A stretch of DNA of 64,000 bases from Notospermus geniculatus (lineage: Eukaryota; Nemertea; Pilidiophora; Heteronemertea; Lineidae), in assembly GCA_002633025.1 (NCBI GenBank), contig NMRB01002279.1, forward strand, positions 14,152-78,151, given 5' to 3'. Below the pieces are notes generated by a model that was given only the letters and a program-made list of their open reading frames with translations, was not told where the DNA came from and searched no databases. Shown here in pieces: positions 1 through 11,410 of the stretch (the stretch's first letter is position 1; each line of letters starts with the position of its first letter). Made by a program: the position numbers and the translations under genes.

Positions 1-256
1 GTCATGCACAGTGGGAGGAAACGAGATTAGCTGACATGCAATGGTTTATGGATGGCTTCTTTAGTCAGTATGGGTAATTGCAACATATGACAATCTAATA
101 ATAGACTCAGTTGGAGGTATTGCATCTAATGATCAGATGATAAAAATCAAGGACATCATATTTGTTCAACACAAATAGGAACTATTCCTTGTGTACTTGT
201 AAAGGCGGATCAACTGTTGCAGAGAATTGTGATTTAGGGGGCTTGTGAAATTGAGG

Positions 257-340
257 GACGGAATGGCGTGTAGTGGTTAAAGTTGGATTCATGTTAAGAG
301 GCTGCAAATTCGACTCTTGGACGAGATTTGACTTTACCGT
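257..340 (+). repeat. tRNA-derived SINE fragment
   Basis: A pol III type promoter pair is visible: an A-box-like TGGCGTGTAGTGG at 264 and a B-box-like ATTCGACTC at 308, about 44 nt apart as in tRNAs. I cannot fold a tRNA acceptor stem, so this is a tRNA-related SINE rather than a tRNA gene. Confidence 0.45.
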
Positions 341-2969
341 CTTTACAGCCTAAAGAATCGAGTAGTGCATCAAAATTAATGAGCGGTCGCCCTGACAGTA
401 TTACACTCAGTGATACAGGGTGATTACAGGCCAAAAGCCGATCCAGATGAGCGAAGACCATGACCCAAAGCAGAGGGATGCCAATTTATCGACGAAGACC
501 ACGACCAAAGCTGAAGGTTGCCAGTTCAGGGCATACTGACAAACATCTGAACAACTGACTTTTCAAACCCAACGTTTGCTTTTCGTTTCCCTCGCTCGAC
601 AACAAAGATTTCATCATTCATTGTTTTCCTACGAACCGACGATTTGCATTACAAGTTATCTGAAACCCTGCCATTGTTACGAATTTTTACCCGAACGCTT
701 CCTACTGTGGCTGAGTCCCCGACGAAGAAAAGCAATCCGGTGGTAAAAGCTATAATGGCATGGATTTCAACTCCAGTCACTCCCTACTTTTCGATTAGGG
801 TATCAACACTCTTCTTGCTGTGAAATCATAGCAACAACACTTAATACTTTAAAAGGCGTCGCATAAGTGAAACATCAACTTATTCTTTATAGACACCCAT
901 TTGCTTTGAGGACATATTTGAAGTTATTGTAAAATAATTTAATGTCTTGTCCTTGAAGTTATCAAAATATACTTGTTCACGGAGGGCAGAAAAGTCAGAT
1001 AAATCACGAAAGTCAAACGCCCACAGGGAATCGAGGAACTTGCGTCAAAGTCAAGGAGAAAAGCCTGCGAATACAGTTGCGGGTTGATTTTCACCGAAAG
1101 CCTAACAAAACAAGCAGATAATGGAGTCGCTTATTACCACAAAGTAGATACATGTACGAGTATCTTCGATACCACAACGTGCGTCAATCATGAAACAAGT
1201 GGTAACTACATTCATCAAAGATATTTTCTTTCCACAAGTCTGTCATTCATTACAGAAATGGACTTTATGTGTTTGTAGTTTGTAAAGCTGNGGTGGTGGT
1301 GGTGGTGATGGTGGTGGTGGTGGGGATCCAGGACACGTGGGGAAAGAAGTGAAGAAGTGGCGCTCGGTACATCTTAACAGTGAAAACCCACAAGTCGACC
1401 ATTTAAAAATAAGTTGTAAATTCAAGAAATTGACTGTACCCCCAACACCCCATGGGTCCGTTTCGGGGACATCTGAGAACATCAAGTAAAAGCTCCCTGT
1501 CCCTATGATAGCTACGGCCATGGCCATAGTATGTATGATTTCCAGAGTCTAATTTCCATCTTTTCAACATTCAATAAATGTTTTCATTCCATCTCCTTTT
1601 ACAACGCGGCAAACGTACGGAAAATGTCACTCGGTACTTGATTTACAAATGTAGCAATATAAACTAATAAACAACACTCGACTGACGTCACTGCGCACAA
1701 ACTTCACTTCTCCTAGACGGAAACACCCAAGATCCGGGTCGAGCAACCCAGATGGTATAATTGAAAGGTCGAAGGGTTACAGGGCCCAGAAAATCCTTCA
1801 CCTCATTTCATTGGGAAATACCCCTCTGACGTCACTGTTTGAAGACTTATCCAAACTCACCCTCAGCTGCGGAAACTTGGTGAAAAGTACCAATGATGTA
1901 CGCTTTGAACTTCACAAGCCAGAGGAAATACCCGGGTTCTTCCTCGGGGCATCCACGATCAAAAATATCCTCTCTACCTACGTCATTACATACAGTCATC
2001 CGAACTCTTAATTATTTAGAAAAAGATATCGCTCGGCTTACCCTGGATGACATTTAATCGTAAATGTATCTTCGCTTTTGAAATAATGATGTTCCCGTTG
2101 ACGTCATTAGGGCTGGAATGATTCATGAGAATCGGCGACATAAAGGGTAGTTTAATTACTGCAGGTAGGGCATCAAGTGATTAAAGATAAATACATGTAT
2201 GTAAAATCCATTGAAAACGAACATTTTAATCAACAAGCAAACCGACTATCCCCCATTAACTTATAATAACAGGCCAAAAATATGGGAGCCTGACTCATTT
2301 CACTCAATATACTGCACCCTTGGGTAAATCCATACTACAAAAACAGCCAAAAAAAGTATAATATATTTGAGGTAGTGTTCGATATATTTGACAGAGTAGG
2401 GGTGACATGAACCCAACTTGGCAGCATTACAAAGTCTGACTCAATACTCAAAAGCTATATAGCATTAAAACACGATGTAGTTGTTGAATTGTTATATCTA
2501 TTTCAAGCCTATCCATTGAAATCTCCGTGGGGGGCATTTAAATATTGTGTGTGCCGTAGGCTAGGTCCATTATCCATGGTAATGTGTCTTTAACTATTTT
2601 TGTTGTGTATCTTTACCTTTGAATGCTCTCAACTTCAAACAGGGCAAATGTTTCGGTCCACTGTGGCTGGCCTGTAATTTGTGAATTTCGCTGTCTATTG
2701 ATTTCAGGCCAGTGGAGACTGTACATCATCAATAATCATTATTATTGCCAATTACGTATCAATCTCATCCATTAGTTTTCCTTTGATTGACCTTAAAAGC
2801 CAAGGCTTTACATAATAATTCAAACAGTGCATGGGGAAAGGGGTGCAACGACTGAGCTACGATCGGGACTTCAAAAGCATTATGGCAATGAGATAAACTT
2901 TCGAAAAAAATTTGGTGAAGACCTATCTCTTCGTTCACTTCAGGAGAAATTTTAGGGTTAGGTTTTCTG

Positions 2970-3215
2970 TTCTGGCCGCCTAGTGGCCTAGCCAGGAATC
3001 AAATTGGACCGATACTTGGCGTCCGATGTCATCTGACCTAGGGCCACATTTGGACCAGGTTTGGTGTCTATAGGGCCAGCGGTTACGACACGTGTCCTGG
3101 TGACGGACTATGACATGTATGACGACAACGACGACGGAGGACGATGGATGACGGACACCCAGTATGTGTCCATGTAGCTCAAAAAGGTGTGAGCTAAAAA
3201 TGATTTCGTGCCAAA
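2970..3215. repeat. Probable dispersed repeat (GCC-CTAGTGG type)
   Basis: The block starts with 'cgcctagtggcc' and continues through GAC/GACGA-rich sequence to 'gtgagct'. The phrase '(a/g)cgccacctagtggcc' recurs in related form in the tandem units at 15.9-16.2 kb. This supports a dispersed non-coding repeat. No TIRs were found. Confidence 0.35.
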
Positions 3216-3785
3216 TGGTTTCAGCCAACTCGCGCGAGACGGAGCATCACCATTGGACACACCGCTTCGAGCAATCTCAATAATTGGATATGGCTGTAAC
3301 ACTAGTCCTATCATTATTATCATTAATGTTACAGATGTGACACTTGGAAAGACGAATATATCATCACTAATACCTGGCAGCAGTTGATTCAAGCAGCAAC
3401 AAGCCAAAGGCATCACACTACAGCAATCTGAGACTGTTTGAAATACATGGATCACCGTCAAGACGCTTCATTCAGGTTTCTTGCCAGCTCCAAGAAACGT
3501 ACTGAAACCAGCCAAGGGCTAGAGGAATTAATTGAAACGGCTAATTATAGCAAATGGCTTAATATAAGGATCAGGAGAAGGAACGGAAACAAAGCTTTCC
3601 TAATGCAGTTCATCAGGAATTGATTGAAATTAATCCAGTTGAGATTAGTCAATTTAGTGAAGGTGAATCTGGGATCACTGTATGGAGCTTCTGTCTTCCT
3701 GTAAAGCAGATGAATGCACGTATTGGCGAAGCTGTGAAAGTATACAGTTGTAATGTTCAGCGGTGTAGTGATTGGATAGGCAGGC

Positions 3786-4020
3786 TTCAGTCTGGTCGTT
3801 GGAGAAAAAATGGGGTTCGTCCTTGTCATTGGAGAAAAAAATGAGCTTCATCTTTGTTACTGAAGAAAAAAATGAACTTCATTCTAGTCATTGGAAAAAG
3901 AAATGAACTTCATTCTGGTCATTTGAGAAAAATATGAGCTTCATTCTCATTCTGGACATTGAAAAAAACGAGCTTCATTCTGAACATTGGAGAAAAAATG
4001 AGCTTCATTCTGGTCAAGAA
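3786..4020. repeat. Minisatellite, about 33-bp unit, about 7 copies
   Basis: Imperfect head-to-tail copies of a unit built on 'cattggagaaaaaaatgagc' followed by 'ttcattctggt'. Copies differ by substitutions and A-tract length. Short frames over it are repeat artefacts. Confidence 0.8.
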
Positions 4021-4613
4021 AGAGCAATTTGATGATTTCAACAGGAAAATGTTCGGGTGACATTAGAAAAATCTTCGTAAATCCTAAAAACATGATTTGT
4101 TTATTTTCAAACTTTTAATTTCACTTGCTATAGAATATGAGAAGTTCTATTTGTTAAAACATCCAAGAGCAAATAATTTAGTTTTGTGTAAAAAGAAAGA
4201 CAGCAGAATTGCCTCAGACAGTGACATTTAAATAAGACTACTCCACAATCTCAACACATAATACCGCTTATTAGAACATCACACAGGTAATAATCAGACA
4301 GCGGCTCAAATTATGACGCGAAATGAAAAATGATTTCCATATAAAGAAGCCAGCGTCGTACATGTAGGTGGTATTCGAAATATACTGAGTTTATTCTTGA
4401 AACTCTGCGGCGGGGATGTGGGGCCTTAAGACATGTTTAATTGATTTCCTTTTTTCTCCATGTTATGATTTCTGATACTATCAGGTAACTTCTTCATCTG
4501 AATTCATTATACTACACTTTTCCACTGTTACCTGAGGGTCACATGACGACTTCCATTATAACAAGAGCTCCATGGATCTTGGTACTCAGCTGACATTTCA
4601 ATTTCGTATACTT

Positions 4614-4960
4614 CTAAAGGCGCCTCTCCACGTGAGCGTTTTCTCACGGAAGTTGGCTCACAATGGGCAATTCACCATTATTTGTTCCTGACGGCTTACG
4701 CTGAGACCAGTGACATAAACAACTGCTCATATTGTTGAGTTGCCCATAGAGAGCCAACTTGCGCGAGAAAACTCTCCCGTGGACAAGCGCCTCTCCACGG
4801 GAGAGTTTTCTTGCGCAAGTTGGCTCTCTATGGCAACTCAACTGCGAGCAGTTGTTCGTGTCATTGGTCTCAGCGTAAGCCGTCAGGAACAAATAATGGT
4901 GAATTGCCCATTGTGAGCCAACTTCTGCAAGAAAACTCTCACATGGAGAGGTGCCTTTAG
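4614..4960. mobile_element. 347-bp foldback element (long palindrome)
   Basis: Two arms of about 170 bp are near-perfect reverse complements, meeting around 4785-4790 with almost no spacer. Outer ends read CTAAAGGCGCCTCTCC and GGAGAGGTGCCTTTAG. A related half-arm lies in the intron of the C1q gene (about 37110-37265), and a shorter related piece lies near 54455-54530, so this is a dispersed family. No protein is encoded. It is most likely a non-autonomous foldback or MITE-type DNA element; the superfamily is not determined. Confidence 0.75.
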
Positions 4961-6080
4961 TTTGTGCAGTCTCTTCTAGCATAAAGTTCACTGAAAGTAT
5001 ATGCAATATCACCACGTATTGTGATTCTGAGAATCAGTCCATAGATTTGACACCGTACACTAGGTGATCTATCTTCCTCCTGATACTGCCCATTTAATAG
5101 CAATGTGATTATGAATCATAACACTTATTTTGAGGTATTAACAAGTAAACTATAAAAACAGGATCAAAGAATTTTAAAAAATAACGTTGTTTATTTATCA
5201 CTATCGCATAGAAGATTGCAATAAGCAAACGACATACGGTAAAGATTATCGAGAACATATAGTTTAGGGCCCTCTGTTTTGTTTTCGTTCGATGAATTGA
5301 ATATATTTATGGACTGTAATCAATATACATGTAAAAGATCGATCAATCTGGGTCAACAGCACTCAGTTTTCAGTGGCCCTGAGTGATAGCACTCAGCTTG
5401 TAGTGACCCGAGAGACTTACTGTCACGCGTTATACAATCTTTCCTGGGTTTTACAGAATTCTTCACATCATAATTTTCATGTAGTTCTTCCCACTTCTAT
5501 CTTCTTTTGTTATCTTGCTGATAACAAAAGCCATAAAAATCCTCTTTTTTCACATCTCAATACGTCTTCTGCAAAGTTCTAGAAATGGGCGTTCTCATAC
5601 AAAGGGTCTCGCAGAGCATACATGATTTGAATACAGAATTTACACAAGGTGTCGAAAGTTTAGAGTATCGAAGGCATGCTGCTCAGTAACGTCCCTCAGT
5701 AACCATGGCAAACAAGTCATCCAAGAAATGCCCTTTGAATGACCAAGTACACACGTTACCTTAAACAGCATGATTACAGAGACATAAGAGGCTCCAAATA
5801 AACCAGCTATTTGCATTTGCACCTGCTACAGAAGGTTGAAGATCATAAGAAGCCGGGCCATCGAATGCAGCATGGCGGCTCGTCAGTTGTACAGCTGGGT
5901 GGGAGACTGGGGACTTCCGGTAGACATGTCTTATTCACAGGATGCAGGATAAATGAAGCAGATTGTTGGGAGACCAGCGCGTTACAGCAGATGGTAAACG
6001 AAGATTGCCAATTAACTCTTTAATGACCTTTATTGAAAGAGAATTTCTTTTCGTTGGCAAGTCTCCTGGTGATCAACAAC

Positions 6081-7460
6081 GCTGAAGGGGTTATTGTCGT
6101 CCTGGGTACACATATAAAGTGTACCCAGGTTCGATGTCGTCAAGTGAAATTGTACCCTGGGTCCAATTTCTTGTTACAAACTGTACCCAGGTTCTGATTT
6201 AGAGACCTAGGGACGAGCTCATTCTCAAGATTTCATGGGATACGTGAATTAGCGTATGTTGGTTCCAGGATCCTGTTGCTATGACCTTGGAGGAATTATA
6301 CTGACAGGAGGAACAGCGAGCTAATTGCCCCTCTATAATCCCTTTTTCACACCTCCCCAAATAATGGAACAGGCCCGCAGTGTTTGCCCAGCAAGCTAAG
6401 ACACATGATCAAACAAACCCATCATGGCCATGCACAATGGCACATACACATGTAGGCCTACATGGAAATGACAAGTTTTCTTGTCCAGCTGGCGAGTTGA
6501 TTAACTTAACCATCCGAGGTTGAAAACTGTCCAGCTAGTCAAAAATAAAATTCTTCCAACTTCTCTTCTTTAGCTTTTTGCACGGCCAACTTGCAGGCAC
6601 AATATCAAGGGTTAGTGATAAAACCCGGAATGAAACGAAACGAAATGAAATCATCGAAATGATCGAAATGGGACTCGCAGGGAAATTTGGAATTAACGTA
6701 GGCCGAGTTAAATGCCTTTATGTGCAAATGTATGCGTCCGCCTTGAATTGACGTTATTTCAACATACCACACAAAATCAAATTGATGTTTAAGAATCAGA
6801 ATGCCAAAGAAAATGCCACATACATGTAGGCCTACATGAAATCTAGCGGAGGATCCTGGTACCAATGTACTAAATTGCCGAATGAGACCAATTCGGCCTA
6901 ACCACTAAAACACAACTGGACCGATGCAGTCTACGTGTTCCTCGTTAGTAAATACGCAGAGCATACACATGTATTTCGATGGTTATTTCGATGCATAGTG
7001 TTATGTCAGGGAGCTCTATATTTAGCGTAGGATAGATAATTGGGCAATGGTGCCAGCCCAGATCATGTACGAAATTCCCTTCGGTGCTCCTCAAGTTGCC
7101 GCCAGTTTCTTCTGTGTTTTCTTCACTCATTCAGTTGGTGCATAAACCAAGCGTCAATGTCGGAGCAGATTCTATGTGAACCACCTAAATATCGATATTA
7201 CAATAAGACTTGCCAAAACGAATATAAATTCATGCAAATCATGCCCATTTCGATGATTTCATTTCGTTTCGTTTCATTCCGGGTTTTATCACTAACCAAT
7301 ATCAAGTGACTTCACCGAGAACAACCTCGCCCCGAGGTCTCTAAATCAGAACCTGGGTACAGTTTGTAACAAGAAAGTGGACCCAGGGTACAATTTCACT
7401 TGACGACATCGAACCTGGGTACACTTTATGTATACTCAGGACGACAATAACCCCTTCAGC
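6081..7460. mobile_element. 1.38-kb inverted-repeat transposon with 9-bp TSD (outer)
   Basis: Terminal inverted repeats of about 130 bp (GCTGAAGGGGTTATTGTCGT at 6081; its complement ends at 7460) are flanked on both sides by the direct repeat ATCAACAAC (6072-6080 and 7461-7469), a 9-bp target-site duplication. A second complete element sits inside it. The size, long TIRs and 9-bp duplication are typical of Mutator-like elements, but no transposase is present, so the superfamily is inference. Confidence 0.75.
6610..7297. mobile_element. 688-bp inverted-repeat transposon with 9-bp TSD (inner, nested)
   Basis: Terminal repeats of about 53 bp begin GGTTAGTGATAAAACCCGG and are mirrored at 7246-7297. 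The flanks carry the direct repeat AATATCAAG (6601-6609 and 7298-7306). It lies wholly inside the 6081-7460 element, so it inserted later. No transposase frame is seen. The 9-bp duplication again suggests a Mutator-like, non-autonomous element. Confidence 0.75.
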
Positions 7461-7555
7461 ATCAACAACTTCTCTTGGCTGTGTATGTGCAATGAATGGC
7501 ATGTATGGGTTAATTTATGCAACAACTGTACCGGTACGGTAAAGTTCGTGCGATC

Positions 7556-7594
7556 TTGGAGGAATTATACTGTCAGTATAATTCCTCCAAGGTG
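7556..7594. repeat. Short perfect palindrome
   Basis: The word CTTGGAGGAATTATACTG is immediately followed by its near-exact complement, forming a stem of about 18 bp. The half-sequence also occurs at about 6287-6306. Function unknown. Confidence 0.5.
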
Positions 7595-7599
7595 CGATG

Positions 7600-8870
7600 T
7601 AGACCTACAGATCCATCTGTGCAACTGTCATGGCAGATGTATGATATACATAAGGCTACATTATGTACGGGTCCATCTGTGCAAACTGTATACAGTAGTT
7701 TCAATGTATGGGTCTGTCTCTCAATTGAAAAGTATAATGTGCAATGTAGGCCTATAAGATCCAACTGGATAACCAACTATTCAATCATTGATAGGCCTAC
7801 TTACCATGAGATGTCACTGAGTGATTGGACTACTTGACGTAATTGATCCAATCTGTACAACTTCCATCACACAACACATTTTATCGATGTGATAAATTGA
7901 TACGTGGGTGGAGACCAAACTGCACTCTCAACATGCACATACTGGGTGAACTGATCATGGCCACGACCATGAGATAAATCACTCATGATCTCGAAGACTG
8001 ATACCCAGGTGACTTCAGGCATTATGATTGGTATCAAACTGATATTAAACTTGATAGCCAAGCTGCCTGATGTCAGTTAGATATCTGACAATTCTGCACA
8101 ATCTCGCATTGTTATGCTAAAGTGGAAGTGGCGGAGAACCACAAGTTTCCTGCGGGTACGTTAATAGCATAAATACATTGCACATGAAATACAATGTACT
8201 TGACATCTACATGTAAAGGTTGCACAGTCGCCAACAAAAATTGCTTTTCAAATCATAACAGCACTTTGAAAGTTATGATACCGGTATATTTCCCCTTGAA
8301 GCGCATACAACATTAAACATTGTAATCTGGCCCCGTAACTATTGAAAAGCAATACGACTTTTTCAAAGGTAATTTATAATGCTGATGTGGGTTGACAAAA
8401 GTTCAGTTATTGGATTACTTACGTCCTTGCATCAAGATCACAATATCATTCTGAGATGCGAAAGGAACTATAAGCATCCAACACGTGTTGGGTCTTAAGA
8501 GTTCACACAGGGGGGTTAAACAGGGTTCTCCCTGATTTTGAAAAAGATTAGTCACCTTTTGGGAGCAAGCGATAGTGAGGATTCTCCTGCAGTTGTTTAA
8601 CAATGACCATGTGAATTTGACAGACCTTCTCAACTGTCCAATGTCACCTAATCATTGGGAAACAATATTCTATGGCCAAAAATGGAATGCATGTCTTTTG
8701 TATGACGAGTCTTTATGGGGTTTATCAATGAACTTAGCTACGGGAACCAAATGAATTCAACAGTTTTGAGACACCATTTGCGAATTTTTCCACGGAACCT
8801 TTTTACCCATCTAATGAAACAAATATGACATGCAACGTACTCTTACGGAATGCTGCTGATTAGTGCAGCA
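7600..8870. other. Non-coding stretch, no feature recognised
   Basis: Only short frames without recognisable domains or splice support occur here. It includes the presumed 3' flank of the minus-strand GPCR. No clear minus-strand AATAAA was seen close to its stop codon. Confidence 0.5.
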
Positions 8871-8871
8871 A

Positions 8872-9867
8872 TCAGGATTTCGGCTTTTTCAAACAACCGC
8901 ATATCATCGCCTTAATGTCCTGCCTGAACTTCTGACAAGCTAGGCAATAGATGTAGAAATTAATAGACGGATTCACAAAGAGAAAAAAGACCTCGATCTC
9001 ATACACAACTTTCCGTAACCTCCGACCAAGCCAGTGATTCGCATCCAAAAGTTTCAAATCCCAGATCCACTGGTCAACTGACCAGGGTCGTATGTTCGTT
9101 ACGAAGAAAATAAACGTGATAGCGAAGAGCAGGACGGTGATGTGACCTTCCTTCTTTGTGTTGCTTTGCAGCTGGAGTTTAGCGGTCTGTATACGTTGGT
9201 CAATGAGTGCCAGCATTATCAAGATATTGAAAGCTAAGATGGTGAAGAAAGGGATAGTGAATAGACACGTTGAGTGAACTAAAGCCATTGTTTTGTCCCA
9301 CCAGGGCGGGAGGGGGTCCGAAACGGTACATATCTCCTTCTGGACGACAGCCAATTCGTTGATTGCATTACGCAAAGAATGAGGTATTGTTAAAAGAAAA
9401 CAGACGATGAAATTAACAGTGACCGACACCTTACATCTGTGTATCGTACACAGTGATGCCGCTTTCAACGGGAACTTAACAGCAATGAAGCGATCAAACG
9501 TCATGGCTGCAATGGTCCAGTTTGAAAATCCAAAAGTGCAATTGACGAAGGCGTTAACTGGGCAGACGTACACCCCGAATTCAGGGCCGAGCATGACATC
9601 AGGGTTGTAGTTGATTGCAGTCCGAAGTGTTACCTTCAAAAGGAGAATCATGCTATCGAAGACGGCCAGAATCCTCATATAAAAGCATGTTGTTTGCTTG
9701 GCGTGTTGGGGCTGGCGGAGGACAAGGAAGGAAAGCAAATTCCCAAACAAGCCGAAGATTATTAGTAACGGTGGTAAGACGATGTCAACAGTGAACAAAA
9801 TGGCGGAGAAAATTTTGTCGTCCACGGAAGAGAGCGCGTGGCGTTCATCCGGAGGTGGAGAATTCAT
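8872..9867 (-). CDS. Rhodopsin-family (class A) G-protein-coupled receptor, single exon
   Basis: A 331-residue, intronless receptor with seven hydrophobic helices. Class A landmarks are visible: GN in helix 1 (residues 42-43), LAVFD in helix 2 with the sodium-site Asp71, Cys102 before helix 3 paired with Cys180 in the second extracellular loop, DRF (125-127) in place of DRY, and NPSINFYIYC in helix 7 (299-308). A short Cys-containing C-tail may be palmitoylated. An N-glycosylation sequon in the short N-terminus is not evident. The ligand cannot be assigned; the helix 7 motif resembles peptide receptors of the FMRFamide/thyrotropin-releasing type, which is inference. Single-exon orphan receptors of this size are common in marine deuterostome lineages. 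The Met at 9865-9867 precedes the only full-length frame. Confidence 0.88.
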   Translation of the reverse strand: MNSPPPDERHALSSVDDKIFSAILFTVDIVLPPLLIIFGLFGNLLSFLVLRQPQHAKQTTCFYMRILAVFDSMILLLKVTLRTAINYNPDVMLGPEFGVYVCPVNAFVNCTFGFSNWTIAAMTFDRFIAVKFPLKAASLCTIHRCKVSVTVNFIVCFLLTIPHSLRNAINELAVVQKEICTVSDPLPPWWDKTMALVHSTCLFTIPFFTILAFNILIMLALIDQRIQTAKLQLQSNTKKEGHITVLLFAITFIFFVTNIRPWSVDQWIWDLKLLDANHWLGRRLRKVVYEIEVFFLFVNPSINFYIYCLACQKFRQDIKAMICGCLKKPKS

Positions 9868-9899
9868 GCTAGGGATACTGTGAGGAAGAACTAATGGAG

Positions 9900-11261
9900 G
9901 TCTGAAACTTTGAAGGCGACAAAATGTTTGCCATATGGTGACTTCCTTTAATTTGCATGTGACATAACTTTTTCAATGCAAAACCATGATGTGTAGGCTT
10001 CCCAATACCAAACAAAGCACGACTTTGCCTGGATTTTTTAAGTGAGTGCAGATTGGAAGACCACCAATACACTGGCATGCTTCAAGGTGTTGAGGAATCT
10101 TCAGAGGAATTTGAACGAATTGTGTTGAAACTAATACAAATCGACACATTAAGAAAAAGTTTCCAATAAAGCTTCATCCTTTACGAACTGCAGAAGTTCC
10201 TTGGCTTCGCGGAGTTCTTTAGACGAAGTGATTGCACCATTGGAGAATCAGTACCGTCAGAAAGTCAACTCCAGTCTATGTTACAACTTGGCTATTCCAA
10301 TCTGAACCCAATTCAAGCCACTGTCACGACTCATGTAAAATTAATCTTTAACACTGATATAGGTTTATACTAGAAAGATGATACAGCCACTACGCAAAAA
10401 GAAAATATCTAAAAATGAAATTTTCTTCGGTCATTACTCCTACTGAAACAGGAGCCATTAGAAAAAAGTTACCAAATTTACAAACCCTTTGTGCAAAAGT
10501 GAAAATATAAGCTGTATTCATATTTCGTGTCTATTTTTCAAAGTTCATTCGGTTTGGGTTGAATTCAGCGCATTACGAGGTCTTTGTTGTCATTTGAAAC
10601 CGAGCAGTTTTTGCTCGGGTTATTATTCGAAGACTGCGAATAAAGCTTATGACGGATATTCACATCTAAGTTGGGATACAAAGATTACGTTTGGAGGAGG
10701 CACACGCCACAGGCATATTTATAGAAATTATATCAGAACTAGACCGTTTTCCTCCAAAAAGCACATGCACAAAGAAACCACGTGAGGACTACGAAGAGAA
10801 TGATATCTAACAGGAATTTGGGGGTGTGAAAAAGGGTATGAAAGCACGACAGCAAACACAAACTCTATTCCTTTGAACTAGAAGTCGTTGGCCAATTTTT
10901 TCCTTCAGTGGGCCATTTAAGATTTTCTGGCTTTATTCTAGTTAAACACGTACAATCATAAGACTCAAAGTGATGTCTACAAAGACACTGTCACGAGGCT
11001 CAGCTGCGGAGTTCGTTCTTCACAAGAAAAAAAAAGTGTTGAGCACGTGGGAGCTAGCGGATCTTAAGGGGCTTCTCAACTTGAGAGAACACGAGTTTGT
11101 TGCTGATCAGGATCGAGAGTGAAGGCATTGGTGATTTTAGTCCAACATCGATGAAGATTCCACTTGAAAGTTTACTCTCTGACAGCAGAGCGCCGAGGAA
11201 ACGATCAAACAGAGAACGGCTACTCTGCACGTGAGGGTTCTCACGCGCGAGACGGCTCTAA
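9900..11261. other. Non-coding stretch upstream of the GPCR
   Basis: No supported gene or repeat was recognised. Short frames such as those at 10489-10785 have low-complexity, non-domain translations. Confidence 0.45.
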
Positions 11262-11410
11262 GGGCCGTATATGCACCAACGAAGATTATCTTGAACTCTG
11301 GTTGAGCCACAACTTTTCAATTGTTCAGGTTTGCCAGGGCATGATGTGACAATGGAAAAGTTGTGGCTCAACCTGAGTTCAAGATAATCTTCGCCTGGTG
11401 CATACGGCCC
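11262..11410. mobile_element. 149-bp MITE, family 1, copy 1
   Basis: A foldback element with ends GGGCCGTAT...ATACGGCCC, flanked by the 3-bp duplication TAA (11259-11261 and 11411-11413). Two more copies lie at 55622-55769 and 61796-61943. The 3-bp AT-rich duplication and GGGCC-starting TIR fit PIF/Harbinger-type MITEs (inference). Confidence 0.8.

Larger units (their letters stand above)
1..3780. other. Gene-poor stretch
   Basis: No open frame here has a recognisable domain, conserved motif or convincing splice context. The only structure seen is a tRNA-like SINE near 257-340, a GGT/GAT simple repeat next to a single-n join at 1291, and a probable dispersed repeat near 2970-3215. The proline-rich frame across 1290-1330 is just the GGTGGT repeat. 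Confidence 0.6.

Noticed and set aside
1243-1527. Frame with proline run over an n
   Set aside because: The run is a GGT simple repeat at an assembly join.
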